A DNA stretch of 50,848 nt from Chara braunii (GCA_003427395.1 BFEA01000010.1:6562954-6613801), one strand, 5' to 3'; shown: positions 1 to 10,198, counted from the stretch's first letter. Notes: generated from the sequence alone by a model not told the origin. Numbers and translations are program-made.

Positions 1-116
1 GCACAAGGGCAGGCGCTGACCTCCAACAAAAAGAAGTAATTTTATCAGAATACAATAGTTTTTTCTTTTCGAAATCCCAATAGAAAGGGTAAAGGTTGTA
101 TTCGAATACGTGTAGG

Positions 117-178
117 ACCCGCACCGTTTCAATTTCGAAAAAGGACTACCCGCACCGTTTCAATTTCGAAAAAGGACT
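117..178. repeat. 31-bp direct tandem duplication
   Basis: Two exact adjacent copies of a 31-bp unit (117-147 and 148-178) containing CACCGTTTCAATTTCGAAAA. It is non-coding in any recognisable sense and looks like a recent slippage or repair duplication. Confidence 0.9.
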
Positions 179-295
179 GCACCATCCTCGGCCTCCTACT
201 CGCAGCTACCGGTCCTACGAGGTCCTGGACCAAAACCCGTGCGGTACTACCCGTCCTGCAGTTTCAAATAAGATGCCACCACCCCCTAAACTGCC

Positions 296-486
296 ATGCC
301 TTGTTTTTTCAGCCTTCCAACGACCGTATAATGAACGACGACGAAAAATGTTCTCAGGGGGAGGAGAAAACGCATCCCTGACGGGCTGGGAATGCCTTGT
401 TTTTTCAGCCTTCCAGAGTCCGTATAATGAAACCAAGACGAAAAATGTTCTCAGGGGGGGAAAACGCATCCCTGACGGGCTGCGAA
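296..486. repeat. 95-96-bp tandem duplication
   Basis: Two adjacent copies (296-391 and 392-486) that begin ATGCCTTGTTTTTTCAGCC and end near CCCTGACGGGCTG. They differ by a few substitutions and small indels. Open frames crossing the repeat have no recognisable protein similarity. Confidence 0.85.
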
Positions 487-2113
487 CAGGACATCTTCTG
501 GGTAAACGTTTCTGCACTCGCGCGCCAGCCGACGTGGAAATGGGTGTCGCCAGCGTGGCGAGCTTTGGCTGCGCGGAACTCTGGACACTTGACAAATCGC
601 CAACATTCGTTGTTTATTATTTTTTGTTTGGTTACCAAATGAGCGTTACTTCGCGCACACGGCGCTGGAATAACACGGCGCCACTTTAAATCGGCACCGT
701 CGTTTCGGCCTTCTTCGGGGAATCCGAGCTCCCAAAACCAATGCGTGCACAAATGGTGAGTATAGCGTTCCTTTGTTCTGTTGATTATTTGCGGATTTTC
801 CCCGTAGTGTTTACCTCTCGAGCTCTGGGCGTGTAGCGATCACCATTTGTCCATCTCATTACGCGGAAAGATCTCGATTCGATTCGCGATCGTCAGACCC
901 AAGACCATCGCCAAGCTATTGGCCAGCCGTTAGGTGATAGCCGCGATCGTCCGGAGAGGGGTGACCGGGCTAGCCGCGTCCTTCGTCATCACCTACCGGT
1001 AGGTAGGGAGTGGGAGTGATAATCCTCGGTGCCGACGACCGTCGCCCAGGAGCGCGGTAATCGTCCTCGTACAGGAAAGAGCTGATCAGCGCGCTGATCC
1101 CTGTTGGTCAGCAGCGGGCGAATCGCCTTCGTCTAGCGGCGAGCTAATCGTCGCCTCGTAGAGGCACGCATGTTGTTGTCGCACAGAAGAGCACTGCTTC
1201 CTTTGCTTGGAAGAGCACAGCGCACTGCGTGTCCGGCCGCGCGCTGATCCCTGTCGCCCAGTAGCTTGCAAATTGTTGTTTTCTCCTGCGGACGCATTTC
1301 GTTGTTGTACGGGAGACCGGTAGTTCGTCGTCTACGACCGTACGGAATGCAATTGCTCGACAGCGCACTGATTGGCCTCCCCCAGGGGCTTGCGGATTGA
1401 CGTCGTGGCCTGGGAAAGGAGGGGCTTGCTTGTTTCCCACTTGGCGGCTCGAGGTAATCGTACATTACCGTCGCTACGCGGACTGCATACTCTCTCCTCT
1501 TCTTTGCACAGGCAAGGAGACTTCGTGCGCGCCGGGGGACTTTTGGCGCCGGGAGATTCTGCGCGCGGAGCGCCGTGGGAGTGTGCGCAGTAAGTATCGC
1601 GGAGTATTACTGTAGATTGTCACTGAATGACGTACAACAAGAGGAGTGCTAGCGTGCGGTGGATCATTATTTTTCGCTTGTGGACGTGGAATTTTGCGGA
1701 GGTGGGTGCGTATTGATTCTATCTTTGGAGCGACGAAGCTGAAATCCATCCCTCGTCTTAAGTCGAATGGACAGGTTGGCGGTTCTCTCTCGGCACTTTG
1801 TGCCAGAGATTGCAAGCTGTGAAAGGAAGGCCGACTCATCGGCAAGCAGAAGCGGAGCAGAGGAGGACATCTCGTCATTCTCTTCCACCGATGAAGCAGG
1901 TATGAGGGCAGCCATGGGTATGAGTAGAATTTTTTTTGTTTGTTCTTCGAGTGGCTTTTTGTTTTTCGAGACTGATGATTCTCTATTGAGGGTGGATGCT
2001 GATCAATCTCTTAGTGATCTCGTCCAGATCGCCCTTTGACCGGGTCTCTCTCCTTCGCATGCTGATTGAGTACATAATGTCGAACTTGTGTATAATGTTT
2101 GTGAAAATGATGT

Positions 2114-2115
<2 letters not shown>
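487..2115. other. Gene-poor stretch with possible exon fragments
   Basis: No recognisable protein family or RNA gene was found. Two places resemble exons. Positions 1512-1589 lie between a pyrimidine-rich CTTTGCACAG and a strong GTAAGT donor at 1590. A Ser/Glu-rich frame at about 1767-1890 ends near a GTATGAG. From about 1085 to 1470 there is a very degenerate repeat with a period of roughly 125-150 bp, recognisable from recurring GCGCTGATCCCTGT and GTTGTTGT blocks. Host exons are possible but unproven. Confidence 0.3.

Positions 2116-2116
<1 letters not shown>

Positions 2117-2155
<39 letters not shown>
2117..2155. repeat. (CT)n microsatellite
   Basis: A pure CT dinucleotide run of about 39 bp, followed by imperfect CT-rich sequence to about 2190. 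Apparent long Ser/Leu or Arg/Glu proteins across it are artefacts of the repeat. Confidence 0.97.
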
Positions 2156-2158
<3 letters not shown>

Positions 2159-2649
2159 TTCTCTGTCCCTTTCTCTCTCGTTTTCTCTCTCACACGGCCA
2201 AATGACTGACTTGCTGACTCTTTCGCTCTGTGTTCGCAACTTCGTTATTTTTTGGCATCAATTATTCTCACCTGGTGTGCGAGGAGGGAGATGGAGACGG
2301 ACGAGAAAGAAGGGTTCATTGAAGACGTTATAGCCTCGGGTAGAACTTTTTTTGGTATGTTTTTCGGGTTGTGCCCATATTGCTAGTGTTGGGAGCTCCT
2401 GTTCGTCCATTGTCAGCAGTTTGCTGTGAGGCTCGTTAGCCCAGTCCATTAATTGCTAATCTCAACTAAATCAACACGGGCGCGCTTGCTTCTAATTATC
2501 TGCTCACTCTTCGTTTTTTTCCCTGCTCGTCTCTCCACGTGGATCCACGTGGTCAAGTCATCTCGTGGCTATTTGTGTGATTCTTAAAAAACAAATTGCG
2601 CGGCAATACTCGCTTTGCGCACTCTTTCTGCTCTTGCGCAGCTGCAACG

Positions 2650-2652
<3 letters not shown>

Positions 2653-2693
<41 letters not shown>

Positions 2694-2694
2694 N

Positions 2695-2760
<66 letters not shown>
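2653..2760. repeat. (AC)n-(AG)n compound microsatellite with N
   Basis: An AC run at 2653-2693 abuts a single ambiguous base at 2694 and then an AG run at 2695-2760. The N at the switch point suggests the exact lengths are assembly-dependent. Confidence 0.97.
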
Positions 2761-2763
<3 letters not shown>

Positions 2764-3199
2764 CATGCAATGCCCGAAAGAGCTGCTACTATCGCTTGCG
2801 ATGCGCTTAAGGTTCTTTTGCGCCGCGTGTCATTGCAGCGGATTGCTAATACTGCGAGATCGGTATGATGACGGGGCGCTTGACGAGAAAGGAAGGTGAT
2901 GCCAAGCGGACCCAGCTTTCCTCGTTGTAGACACCCTTGACCTTCTCTGATGGATGCCCACTTTTTCAGTAGTATTCCTTTGGTCCGACCCTGCACGGAA
3001 TAGAACCGGCGATCTCTGGCCGGATGCCGTTCCCTTTTTTTTTTTTTTTGTTGAAAGTGGAGCCATACGGGTCGCGACATGCACTCCACCCCTGCACGGC
3101 CAGTGTATTCACTCGCTCACCCTCCCAACACCCCTCAGGACCCTCCCGCAGGCTGGTTCACAAGGCCCTCACCACGCAGCCACCCTGATACCTGACAGC
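2761..3199. other. Non-coding sequence flanking element A
   Basis: I see no gene here. The last four bases (3196-3199, CAGC) are the candidate target-site copy on this side of element A. The matching flank at 21776-21779 reads CGGC, one transition different. Confidence 0.5.
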
Positions 3200-3938
3200 T
3201 GTTATGATCCTGGCCAATTTCGAGATACATATTCATCAGGTAGTACAATGCTGGCCGATTGCAGAAAGAAATGAATGAACTTGAGAGGAGAGAGAAGGTT
3301 AAGAAGAAGAAGAAGTAAGAAACACCAGCATAGACAAATGATAAAGCTCTTCTTCTTCGCTCAACCCTCTCTTCCTCCTTATCTCCTCCTCTCTTATTCA
3401 CACAAGAAATAATAATACAATGTTGGATAGCTGAACCAGAATCAAACTCCGAATCCCTCTTTTACTGCAGGTATCACTTGAGGTCCACCATAGCCATGGC
3501 CGTCTCTCCCACTCTTCACTCTCATAGGCCGAGGCTATGGCGGACTACTTGGCCTTGCCCAGATGTCCAAAGGACAACCCAAAGCAGCTATGGCTGCCCT
3601 AGCTCAGGCCACCATGCCTGACTCTGCCTTGAAGCTTCTTGGTGTAGCTCAACCCCAGCTGGGGCCTTCCTGCAATGTCACGGCCATAGGTAAGTACCGA
3701 CCCTGAGGGCCCAACGTAAGTACCGGCCCTGAGGGCCCAACGGACGAACAAGTGCCCTTGTGGGCCACACACACACTCAAGCCAACCAGCACTCAAACAG
3801 ACATGCAGTCCAGCAAGTTTGCATACACACAGACTTAGAGAACTTTAGCAAGCGGGGAACTTAGCAAGGCATTCAGTCTATGAGCAAAACTCATAAATCA
3901 GCTGTGTGTTTCAGTACCTGTTTGGTCGGGTCAGTACA
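3200..3938 (-). repeat. Element A 3' LTR
   Basis: It begins TGTTATGATCC on the plus strand and ends GGTCAGTACA, so the element-strand copy reads TGTACTGACCCG...GGATCATAACA with canonical TG/CA ends. It matches 11702-12800 plus 21641-21775. Compared with that copy it lacks about 500 bp (the equivalent of roughly 12196-12694). It also carries a short local duplication around GTAAGTACCG...GGGCCCAACG at about 3690-3745. Confidence 0.93.
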
Positions 3939-3951
3939 CTACTCCCCCCTC
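3939..3951 (-). promoter_or_regulatory. Polypurine tract of element A
   Basis: On the element strand the bases immediately upstream of the 3' LTR read GAGGGGGGAGTAG. This is the position and composition expected for the plus-strand DNA priming site. Confidence 0.8.
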
Positions 3952-4095
3952 GAGAGCGAGGTCCTTTCGAGCGAGTAACTCATTTTGAGTCCCCGACAAA
4001 CGCATCGTAGGTAAACAAGGCAACGAGATTTCGAGAATACTCGGTTTTGCAGTGAGCTTGGCAGATATTTTAGGTGCATCATTAGAGGCGTTTTG
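3952..4095. other. Short 3' non-coding region of element A
   Basis: This lies between the end of pol and the polypurine tract. No separate gene is visible. Confidence 0.5.
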
Positions 4096-4788
4096 TCACT
4101 CGTAGGCTTTAACAACGCGCGGTGCACTGCGCAACAGTTCCTGCTTGGAAATCCAGGATAGATCATCCAACGGGTGGTACATGAAATGAACCCGGTACTG
4201 TCTGTTGCGTCCGTTGCCTACGTGTTGTTTAATTATGTCTATCTCATGTCCGCCATTGATTGCACGAGGAATCATGTCTTCACAGTAATCAAATATTTTA
4301 GCATCACGGTGGAGATACAGTTTTGATGCATGAAAAACGGGATACGTGCGCAGATGAGGTGGCACAACAAACACGTAGGAAGGGCCAAATTTATCTTTGC
4401 CAATCACATCTAGAACTTCCCATGGACCATAATAGAGTGGGAGAAGTTTACGAGATACTCCCTCTTCTTCTGAAAACTCAGACATATTGACGCAGACATA
4501 ACTTCCCACCTCAATGTCTGAAGGTCGACGCTTCTTGTTTGCATGATGGATCATGGCATGCTGTCGCTTGGTCATTGTTGCGATGACAACTTTGAGCAAG
4601 CGATCGTACGTGGCCCTGAAGCCAGGCTTGCTGGGTGTTAAACAAGTTGGCTGCTCAGGGAATAGGTAGGAGAGCAGATTACGAATCTGCCAATCGTAAT
4701 GCAGCCTGCTTGGTGTCATGCCGGTGGCAGAATGGATGGAGTTGTTGTACAACCCCCTGACGGAATACAACTCTTCATCCCATGTTTC
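4096..4788 (-). pseudogene. Element A integrase C-terminal part with chromodomain-like tail
   Basis: This is the C-terminal integrase region, continuous in frame with 4789-5868 but cut off by one TAG at 4789-4791. It opens with the helical segment YNNSIHSATGMTPS, typical after the Ty3/gypsy integrase core. A GPY/F module follows (LLPLYYGPWEVLDVIG, then PPHLRTYPVFHASKLY). The end looks like a degenerate chromodomain: HEIDIIKQHV, QYRVHF and then a W before ISKQELL, the spacing seen where chromodomains read strand-strand-W-helix. In related elements this module binds histone marks and steers integration; that role here is inferred. At the stop position elements B and D have Gln (PNQ, PDQ), so the TAG probably arose from CAG. 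Confidence 0.88.
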
Positions 4789-5868
4789 CTAATCCGGAAT
4801 GATTAAAGCGCGGAGAAGTTGGAACACCGTCTGGTTGATTTCCTCAGCCAAACCGTTGGCTTCGGGGTGTCGGCCAGATGTCATGCATAGCCTGAGGCCA
4901 GGGAGTTGGGCCGTGAAGTCTTTCCATTCTGTACTAATGAAGCGCGGGTCCCGATCACTCACGAGAGTTTTCGGGGTTCCGGACTGCAGAATGTACTTCT
5001 GCTTGAACTCACGGATCACCAATTCAGTTGGAGCATGAGATGGCAAAGGAAGAAATTTTGAGAAGCGGTCAACAATCACCATGACTTGTGAATAGCCGTT
5101 TTTACTTGCCTTACCCATGTTGGTGAAGCGGATAGAGACAGACTCCCGAGGACCATCGGGAATGGGAAGGGGTGTTAGTAGCCCCATGGATTTTTGTCTA
5201 TATGGTTTGATTCGTTGACAGACTTGACATTCAACCACAAACTTTTCAGCAGATCCCTTCATGCCAGGCCAAGCAAACTGTCTCAATAGGTTCTCGTATG
5301 TTTTTGCCGTGCCGAAGTGTCCACTCCGGCCATGAGCCAAATCCATAAACTGTGTGAGGAGAGGCTCATGGTTGGGCACGCACAAACGGTGATGATTCCC
5401 ATAGCGACGAATAATCAGTCCTCCATACTCGTGAAAATCAGGCTGATTGTTGGGGTCAACCCGCAACTGCTCAAGGATGGGACTAAGGTTCGGATCCTTG
5501 GCAGTGTGCTCTACGATCTCCTCCTTCAATTTCTTTCGGAGGTTGTAGGAATTCACAAGGCAAGTCATGTACTCTGGGTGGCGAGACAATCCGTCAGTGA
5601 CTCGGTTATAACAACCCTTTTTGTGCCTTAACTCAAAGTCGAAAATGTCAATTTCATGGAACCAGCAAAGTAAAGTAGGGGACAGGGTAGTTTGCTCATT
5701 GATCCACTTTAGAGTCTCATGATCTGAAAACACTTTGAAGTGGCGTCCCAAAAGATAGTATTTCCAATGGTCCAAGACCATGCGCAAAGCATAGAGTTCG
5801 CGCATGTAGGTGGAAGTGGCTACCTTTACGCCGGGCATGCGTTTGCTGTAGAATTCGAACGGCCGCAA
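4789..5868 (-). pseudogene. Element A RNase H / integrase core
   Basis: The first third is the rest of RNase H (STYMRELYAL, then SDHETLKWI and DGLSR). Next comes the integrase zinc domain: HGRSGH paired with CQVCQR, the H-x3-H and C-x2-C pairs. The catalytic core follows. The second catalytic Asp is in LVSDRDPRF and the Glu in HPEANGLAEE. The first Asp, normally in a block like SMDF, is replaced: the frame reads VSIRFTNM. This integrase would therefore be inactive even if translated. Upstream it continues in frame to 6093 but for one TAA. Confidence 0.92.
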
Positions 5869-5883
5869 GCCATCGCCGTCATC

Positions 5884-6093
5884 TTAATGCAACACTGCAC
5901 CAATTCCATACTGGCTTGCATCCGTAGCAACAACGAATGCCAGTTTGGAATTTGCAATGCGGAGTACAGGGTAACTCACCAAAGCTTCTTTCAAAGCTTG
6001 AAAGGCGTCCTTGCATGCAATGTCCCAAGAGTAAGGAACGTTCTTACTTGTTAACTGGGACAACGGGCGAGCAACAATAGAGAAGCGGGGCAC
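5884..6093 (-). pseudogene. Element A RNase H N-terminal part
   Basis: This is the fragment linking the RT connection region to RNase H. It contains a PLSQLTS-like connection motif, WDIACKDAFQALKEAL and the RNase H start VVATDASQYGIGAVLH, whose Asp is the first RNase H catalytic residue. It ends at TAA (5884-5886), after which the same frame resumes DDGDGLRPFEFYSKR. Element D has QQDDG here, so the stop probably came from a CAA codon. Confidence 0.88.
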
Positions 6094-6308
6094 AACTTCC
6101 GGTAGTACGACGTGAGACTAAGGAAAGATCGCAGTTCACAGATGTTCGCGGGTTGAGGCCAATTGCGTATGACTTCAACCTTGGTTGCCTCAGGCTCTAG
6201 GCCTGCAAGAGACAACCGATGCCCACGATAGATGACACTATCCCTCCCAAACTCATATTCTCTAAGTTCAGATGAAGTTGCGTCTTCTTGAGGATGGTGA
6301 ACACGTCC

Positions 6309-6837
6309 TCAAGGTGTGTGTTCCAACATGGATTTGTTGAAGATCAGTATATCATCAAGGTATACCACCACGAACCGACCAATCTGTTCGTGCAGGACCT
6401 TGTCCATGAGGCTTTGAAAGGTGGCCAGTGCGTTCGTGAGACCGAAGGGCATTACGGTAAACTCGTAAAGCCCATAACGTGTTTTGAACGCAGTTTTGTG
6501 CTGGTCCACAGGATCGACTTCAATCTGGTGTTAGCCAGACTTGAGATCGATCTTGGAGAAGACCTTGCACCCACCTGCAACATCAAGCAAGTCATCTATG
6601 CGAGGCAATGGATAGGCGTTCTTTCCTTGTGATGCGATTTAGACCGCGATAGTCAATACACATACTGAGCTTTCCTCCTTTCTTCGGGACAAACAAAAGA
6701 GGGGCACCAAATTCAGACTCACTAGGCTTGATCCATCCCTTGTCAATCATTTCATCGATCTGTTGCCGGAGTTTCTCCAACTCGCCGGATCCCATTCGGT
6801 ATATGCAACCCTTTGGAGGAACCACACGTTCGACCAA
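6309..6837 (-). pseudogene. Element A reverse transcriptase, frameshifted
   Basis: Two frames carry the Ty3/gypsy RT. At 6592-6837 are the fingers (IYRMGSGELEKLRQQIDEMI, GWIKPSESEFGAPLLFVPKK, then [11 protein letters not shown]). At 6309-6509 are [34 protein letters not shown] and the catalytic motif [10 protein letters not shown] with both Asp residues kept. The frames are joined by shifts near 6600 and 6515. Between 6093 and 6309 the thumb and connection region is broken over frames. Confidence 0.92.
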
Positions 6838-6860
6838 CTCGATGGTGTGACGGACCGATC

Positions 6861-7619
6861 CTATGGGAACTCCACGTGGTTTGGCCAGAACTTCTGGGAA
6901 TCGATCAAGTGGGTTTTGGATGTTGTTGGGACCGGTGGAGGTGAAGGATCAGCAAAGGGATCACCTAAATCAGGTCGCAGGTTGCGAATGGATGCAACGG
7001 AATTCGAAGTAGAATCATGTAGATTAGGGATAGGTAAAGAAGTAGAAGGGTTAGAAGTAGAATTGCTAGATGACGTAGTATTGGTACTAGCCGCAAAAGT
7101 AGATGGCACATGAGTAGGGAAAACAAAGGCAACATACAATTGTTCGTCCTCTCTGTGCTTGCGCCACTTCTTGCAGAATTGCATGGCATTTAGAAAAGTC
7201 ACTGAGGACTCGTGCTTCTCATCCAAGAGGACGGGAAGCTCGTTCCCTTGAGCATCTTTGACCATGAAAAGTGACTCCTTCCACTTGGGCCATTCGCATT
7301 GGGACTGCAGCCAGCCCATGCCAAGGACAGCGTCGAAGGGATACTTGTCAAGGACATAGAAGTTCAAAGCGTGGGTGACGGTTTTGTCATTCTCAAAGGT
7401 AGTGCACACACCTTTGACTGCATGTGTAGAGGAGACAACTTCCTTGTTGCCTACTTGGGTCCGACAAGGGTTCTGCAAAGCCACTTGCTTCATTCCCAAA
7501 CCCGCTTTGCGTATCCGGTGTGGTGACATAAAGTTAGTAGTTGCACCACAACAAAACTTTCCAATCTTTTCTAATTTGCTTGGATGGTATTTAGAGCCTA
7601 ATCCGCGTTCGCTCGCCAC
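6861..7619 (-). pseudogene. Element A protease and linker
   Basis: This is a retropepsin-like region. CGATTNFMSPHRIRKAGLG is the active-site loop and following strand, and FDAVLGMGWLQSQ is the C-terminal ILG-type motif with the usual G-M-x-W-L. The residue before CGAT should be the catalytic Asp; here the frame reads KFCCGAT, so it is lost. A Ser/Thr/Asn-rich linker follows (TNTTSSSNSTSNPSTS), then FADPSPPPVP before RT. The N-terminal edge lies next to the mitochondrial insertion, so upstream residues may be foreign. Confidence 0.78.
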
Positions 7620-7697
7620 TACTAACGGAGTCTCGGTTGATGTGCTTTCCTTTAGCTACTTAGATGTTTCAGTTCGCTAAGTCAACTTCGTTGCGGT

Positions 7698-7976
7698 TTA
7701 CCGATAGGAAATCCATGGATCAAAGAGAACACGACTTTGAAGTAACAATTTTGTATTTTGACTATAANCACTTTTTTCAAAAGGTACCGAAGGTGATATT
7801 TCTTGCAGTGCACTAGCCTTCCATAGAAAATATTCTTCTTGAATTTGGCTATGTCGAATAAAGAATCTTGCATTCTTATTGAATATTTTGAGTGAACCAT
7901 CTCCCAGAAGAGATCCTAAAATAATTGCTTTACATTGATCCGACAAAGATATTTGTTTTAATTTTTTACGAGACAA
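7698..7976 (-). pseudogene. LAGLIDADG homing endonuclease fragment
   Basis: The frame starts MSRKKLKQISLSDQ and then has ILGSLLGDGSL, a clear LAGLIDADG helix ending in the catalytic acidic residue (GDG). RHSQIQEEYFLWKASAL follows, as in organelle intron-encoded endonucleases. The reading frame slips around an N at 7768 and is truncated after about 90 residues, far short of a full 160-300-residue enzyme, so it cannot be functional. It lies antisense to the adjacent rps3 tail, implying a rearranged organelle fragment or an ORF in an opposite-strand intron. Confidence 0.8.
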
Positions 7977-7981
7977 ATTGA

Positions 7982-8149
7982 TTGCTGACGTACTTGTTAA
8001 ACAATGGTGCTGAGATTGCTAAGACTGGATGCAGAAAATATGGTCAAACATCTTTGCATGTGTTCTCAGATAAAATAGATTATGCTAAGGCACAAGCATC
8101 CACTCCTTATGGAATCTTAGGTGTCAAGGTGTGGGTCTCATATTCATAA
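7982..8149 (+). pseudogene. rps3: Mitochondrial ribosomal protein S3, C-terminal fragment
   Basis: Fifty-five codons up to a TAA at 8147-8149. The reading is [20 protein letters not shown], then [10 protein letters not shown], then [13 protein letters not shown]. These are the C-terminal blocks of plant mitochondrial rps3 (N-G-A-E-I-A-x-T, K-Y-G-x-T, K-I-D-Y-A, Y-G-I-x-G-V-K-V-W-I-S-Y-S). An in-frame stop at 7979-7981 marks the upstream break, so only the final part of the gene is present. The SYS ending favours the mitochondrial over the plastid version. Confidence 0.85.
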
Positions 8150-8256
8150 AATCAACCAAAACACGCATGGTTAGAATGAGTCAAATAAGGGCGCGAAGGC
8201 CACTTTGGCTTATTTATTTATTTTATTTATATAATAATAAGGCATCTTGAGTTGGC

Positions 8257-8290
8257 AAGCCATGTGATGGGCGGCCATCTCGCACGGTTC
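8257..8290 (+). ncRNA. Group II intron domain V (relic)
   Basis: The bases fold as the canonical 34-nt domain V. The AGC triad (8258-8260) pairs with GTT (8287-8289). A lower helix with one A/C mismatch follows, then a 2-nt bulge (8280-8281), a perfect 5-bp distal helix (GATGG with CCATC) and a GCGG tetraloop. The following GAGAGCACTT...GACTCGACTC (to about 8335) is where domain VI and the intron 3' end would lie. Position and orientation fit a mitochondrial intron downstream of rps3. With no other intron domains here it is a relic. Confidence 0.82.
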
Positions 8291-8369
8291 GGAGAGCACT
8301 TGTTACGACAGTCTAGACTCGACTCTTTCTTCGAGCATCAAGAGACGGAGATAGCGGTGGTTTATGAGA

Positions 8370-9176
8370 AGTTTGAAAAAAATCAACTTCACTGTTCCTT
8401 GGGCATGCTAATTTTTCATCTCAGCCCAATGCTCAAAGTGGTAGTGGAAGTCAACCGTCTCGGACTCCTCCCAAGGCTCGACATACAAAGCATGACACAC
8501 TTCAACCTTGGAATCAGCAGACGATTGGGCTTCAAGGGAGGGCTGCTGATTTGCATCAGATTCAATCTCCCTTGCCGTAGAGGATGCTGAAGTAAACTCT
8601 ATGCCCAGTTCTGGTTTCCCTGTAGCCTATAACAGTCTTATACTTTATGGTTCGGTTTTTGCCAATGCAGGCATAACCCCTTCTTGAGCGAATCCTCCAA
8701 TCATTTTCGGTGATCCGGAGGTCAACCCATGGTTTAGTGGATGCATCCTCCGGTTTCGCTGGGATTTTGACTCCCTTGGGAAGTTGGACATAGTTCTTCT
8801 CTGAATTCCGATTTGGTCCCTTAGCACGGACAGTCTTTTTAAAGGCAGTGAATTTTTTTTCTTCATGATTTGCGTCAGACTCATGGGCTGACGAGGAACA
8901 TGCTGTATCAGCGTCCTGTTCTTGGTCGTCACCAAGAGTGGGGTCATCTGCATAGGCCTCCTCTTCAGCCTCCAACAGGTCATGCACAACAAAACTGCTG
9001 CTGCCTCTGAACCGCCTGCCGCCTATGGGCTTTTGGATGCCTGCTGTGGAAACGAGGTCTATAGCCTCGAGACTGACTATGTCCTTCATTAAAGTGAACC
9101 GGTCAGTGTACCCAATGAAGTCCCTGCCTAGGCGATTGGTAAAGTTAGTGGGAACCACGCCTTTCACTACATCCAA
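8370..9176 (-). pseudogene. Element A gag, C-terminal half
   Basis: One frame (9176-8562) begins DVVKGVVPTNFTNRLG, continues into an acidic, Ser-rich linker and then a basic stretch. It ends with a ruined zinc-knuckle region (YACIGKN...YKTVIGYRETRTGH), where a CCHC would be expected but only one Cys remains. A frameshift then leads to SLEAQSSADSKVEVCHALYV and FHYHFEHWAEMKN at about 8578-8370, up to the mitochondrial insertion. Assignment as gag rests on position between the gag core and protease and on the nucleic-acid-binding character, not on strong motifs. Confidence 0.6.
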
Positions 9177-9479
9177 GCAAAGATTGATCAGTCATTTCTA
9201 ATCCTGGGGTGGAAAACATCTTGCTGAGGTAAGTCTGAAGGCTTTTCATGGAGCCCGCTCACTTGCTGCGTTTGATTTTATCAAGTTAGCTCCTTGCCCT
9301 TGCTGCAGCATGTGGATCCATATATTGTGCGATAAGAAGTTCTTCAAGGGAGGTAACCGGGGTGGTCTTAAGCCACCTTGTTAGTTCTATCTTTGGAACC
9401 CCAGCTCGCGTAGCTTGGACTCCCGTACAACAGGCTCGACATTCATTCCCATGATCACGGACCGGGTCTCAGGTTAAGT

Positions 9480-10198
9480 CCCCAGAACCTCAAAGTATGG
9501 CCTCATGGAGCTGATCCAGGATTCAACGTCCTCTTTGCCGTCATACTTAGACGGTATTTGCATTGCCTTTTGATCCACATAGGGACCGACGTAGCTAGGA
9601 CCAACACCTGCTGGTTCCATCTTGGGGCTGCAACAGTTGCAAAATTTCCCGCCTCGTCGCTTGTTACAGTAACAGCGGAGTTTGCACCTGCTGCAGGCTC
9701 CGAGGGGTTTGCCATCACACTCAAAGAAGAAGAAAAAGAAGTAGAAGAAAATGTCGTAAGAGGGGCAAGATTAGTTACAATCGCAGCTCCGGGACCAGGG
9801 GGTAGAGGAAGAGGATTGGCCACTTGGGCTTGTCGTAGCGCAGCAACCTCCATCGTCAAGTCGTGGTACTTGCCGGTCATATCAGTCAGATCCTCTTGAA
9901 GTGTCCTCAATTTTGCGAAGACCTTGACGATCTGAGTGGTATGATCTTCAAGGTTCTCGACTTGAATGATAACGGTGAGTATAGACTGTCGCTGTTTCCC
10001 ACACTGCTCTTTGGTCAACAAGGGAACAGTTTGCAAGATGGCCACCTGACTCTTAAGCAACAACTCCTTCCTCTCCTCATTTGTTTTCTGTTCCCTTTTA
10101 ACAACACTATCTAGGAGTGCTTGTATATACACGGTTTCTCCGCATCGTCGGTTGCATCCAACAGGGCCCGCCATTGTATTGAGGCGTGGTTGGGCCAT
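9480..10198 (-). pseudogene. Element A gag, N-terminal half
   Basis: The frame starts MAQPRLNTMAGPVG and contains about 100 residues of likely coiled coil (many Leu/Lys/Glu/Gln, 20-130), a Pro-rich segment and a Ser/Thr/Ala-rich linker. After a frameshift near 9590 it continues as DQKAMQIPSKYDGKEDVESW, followed by ISSMRPYFEVLG. The K-x-D-G-x-x-x-x-x-x-W block is the hallmark start of the Ty3/gypsy capsid domain. Decay follows between 9480 and 9180. This ATG lies roughly 1.5 kb after the PBS, leaving an unusually long leader. Confidence 0.8.

Larger units (their letters stand above)
7682..8335. other. Mitochondrial DNA fragment (NUMT) inside element A
   Basis: This block differs in content and base use from the retroelement on both sides and is A/T-rich. 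It holds three organelle-type pieces: a LAGLIDADG endonuclease reading frame on the minus strand, the 3' end of a plant-type mitochondrial rps3 on the plus strand, and a group II intron domain V on the plus strand. Gag frames of element A resume at about 8370 and the protease at about 7619. The exact edges are uncertain by tens of bases. Nuclear capture of organelle DNA is the simplest reading. Confidence 0.78.

Noticed and set aside
2565-2899. Proteins rich in Thr-His / Arg-Glu or Ser-Leu
   Set aside because: They are translations of AC/AG microsatellites with an N in the middle; the same applies to 2003-2239 and 24110-24424.
4799-5868. Plus-strand open frames opposite element A pol
   Set aside because: They are mirror frames of integrase and RNase H with no own similarity.
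8562-9176. Independent host gene
   Set aside because: It lies between the gag core and protease of element A in the same orientation and ends in a ruined zinc-knuckle region, so it is better explained as gag.
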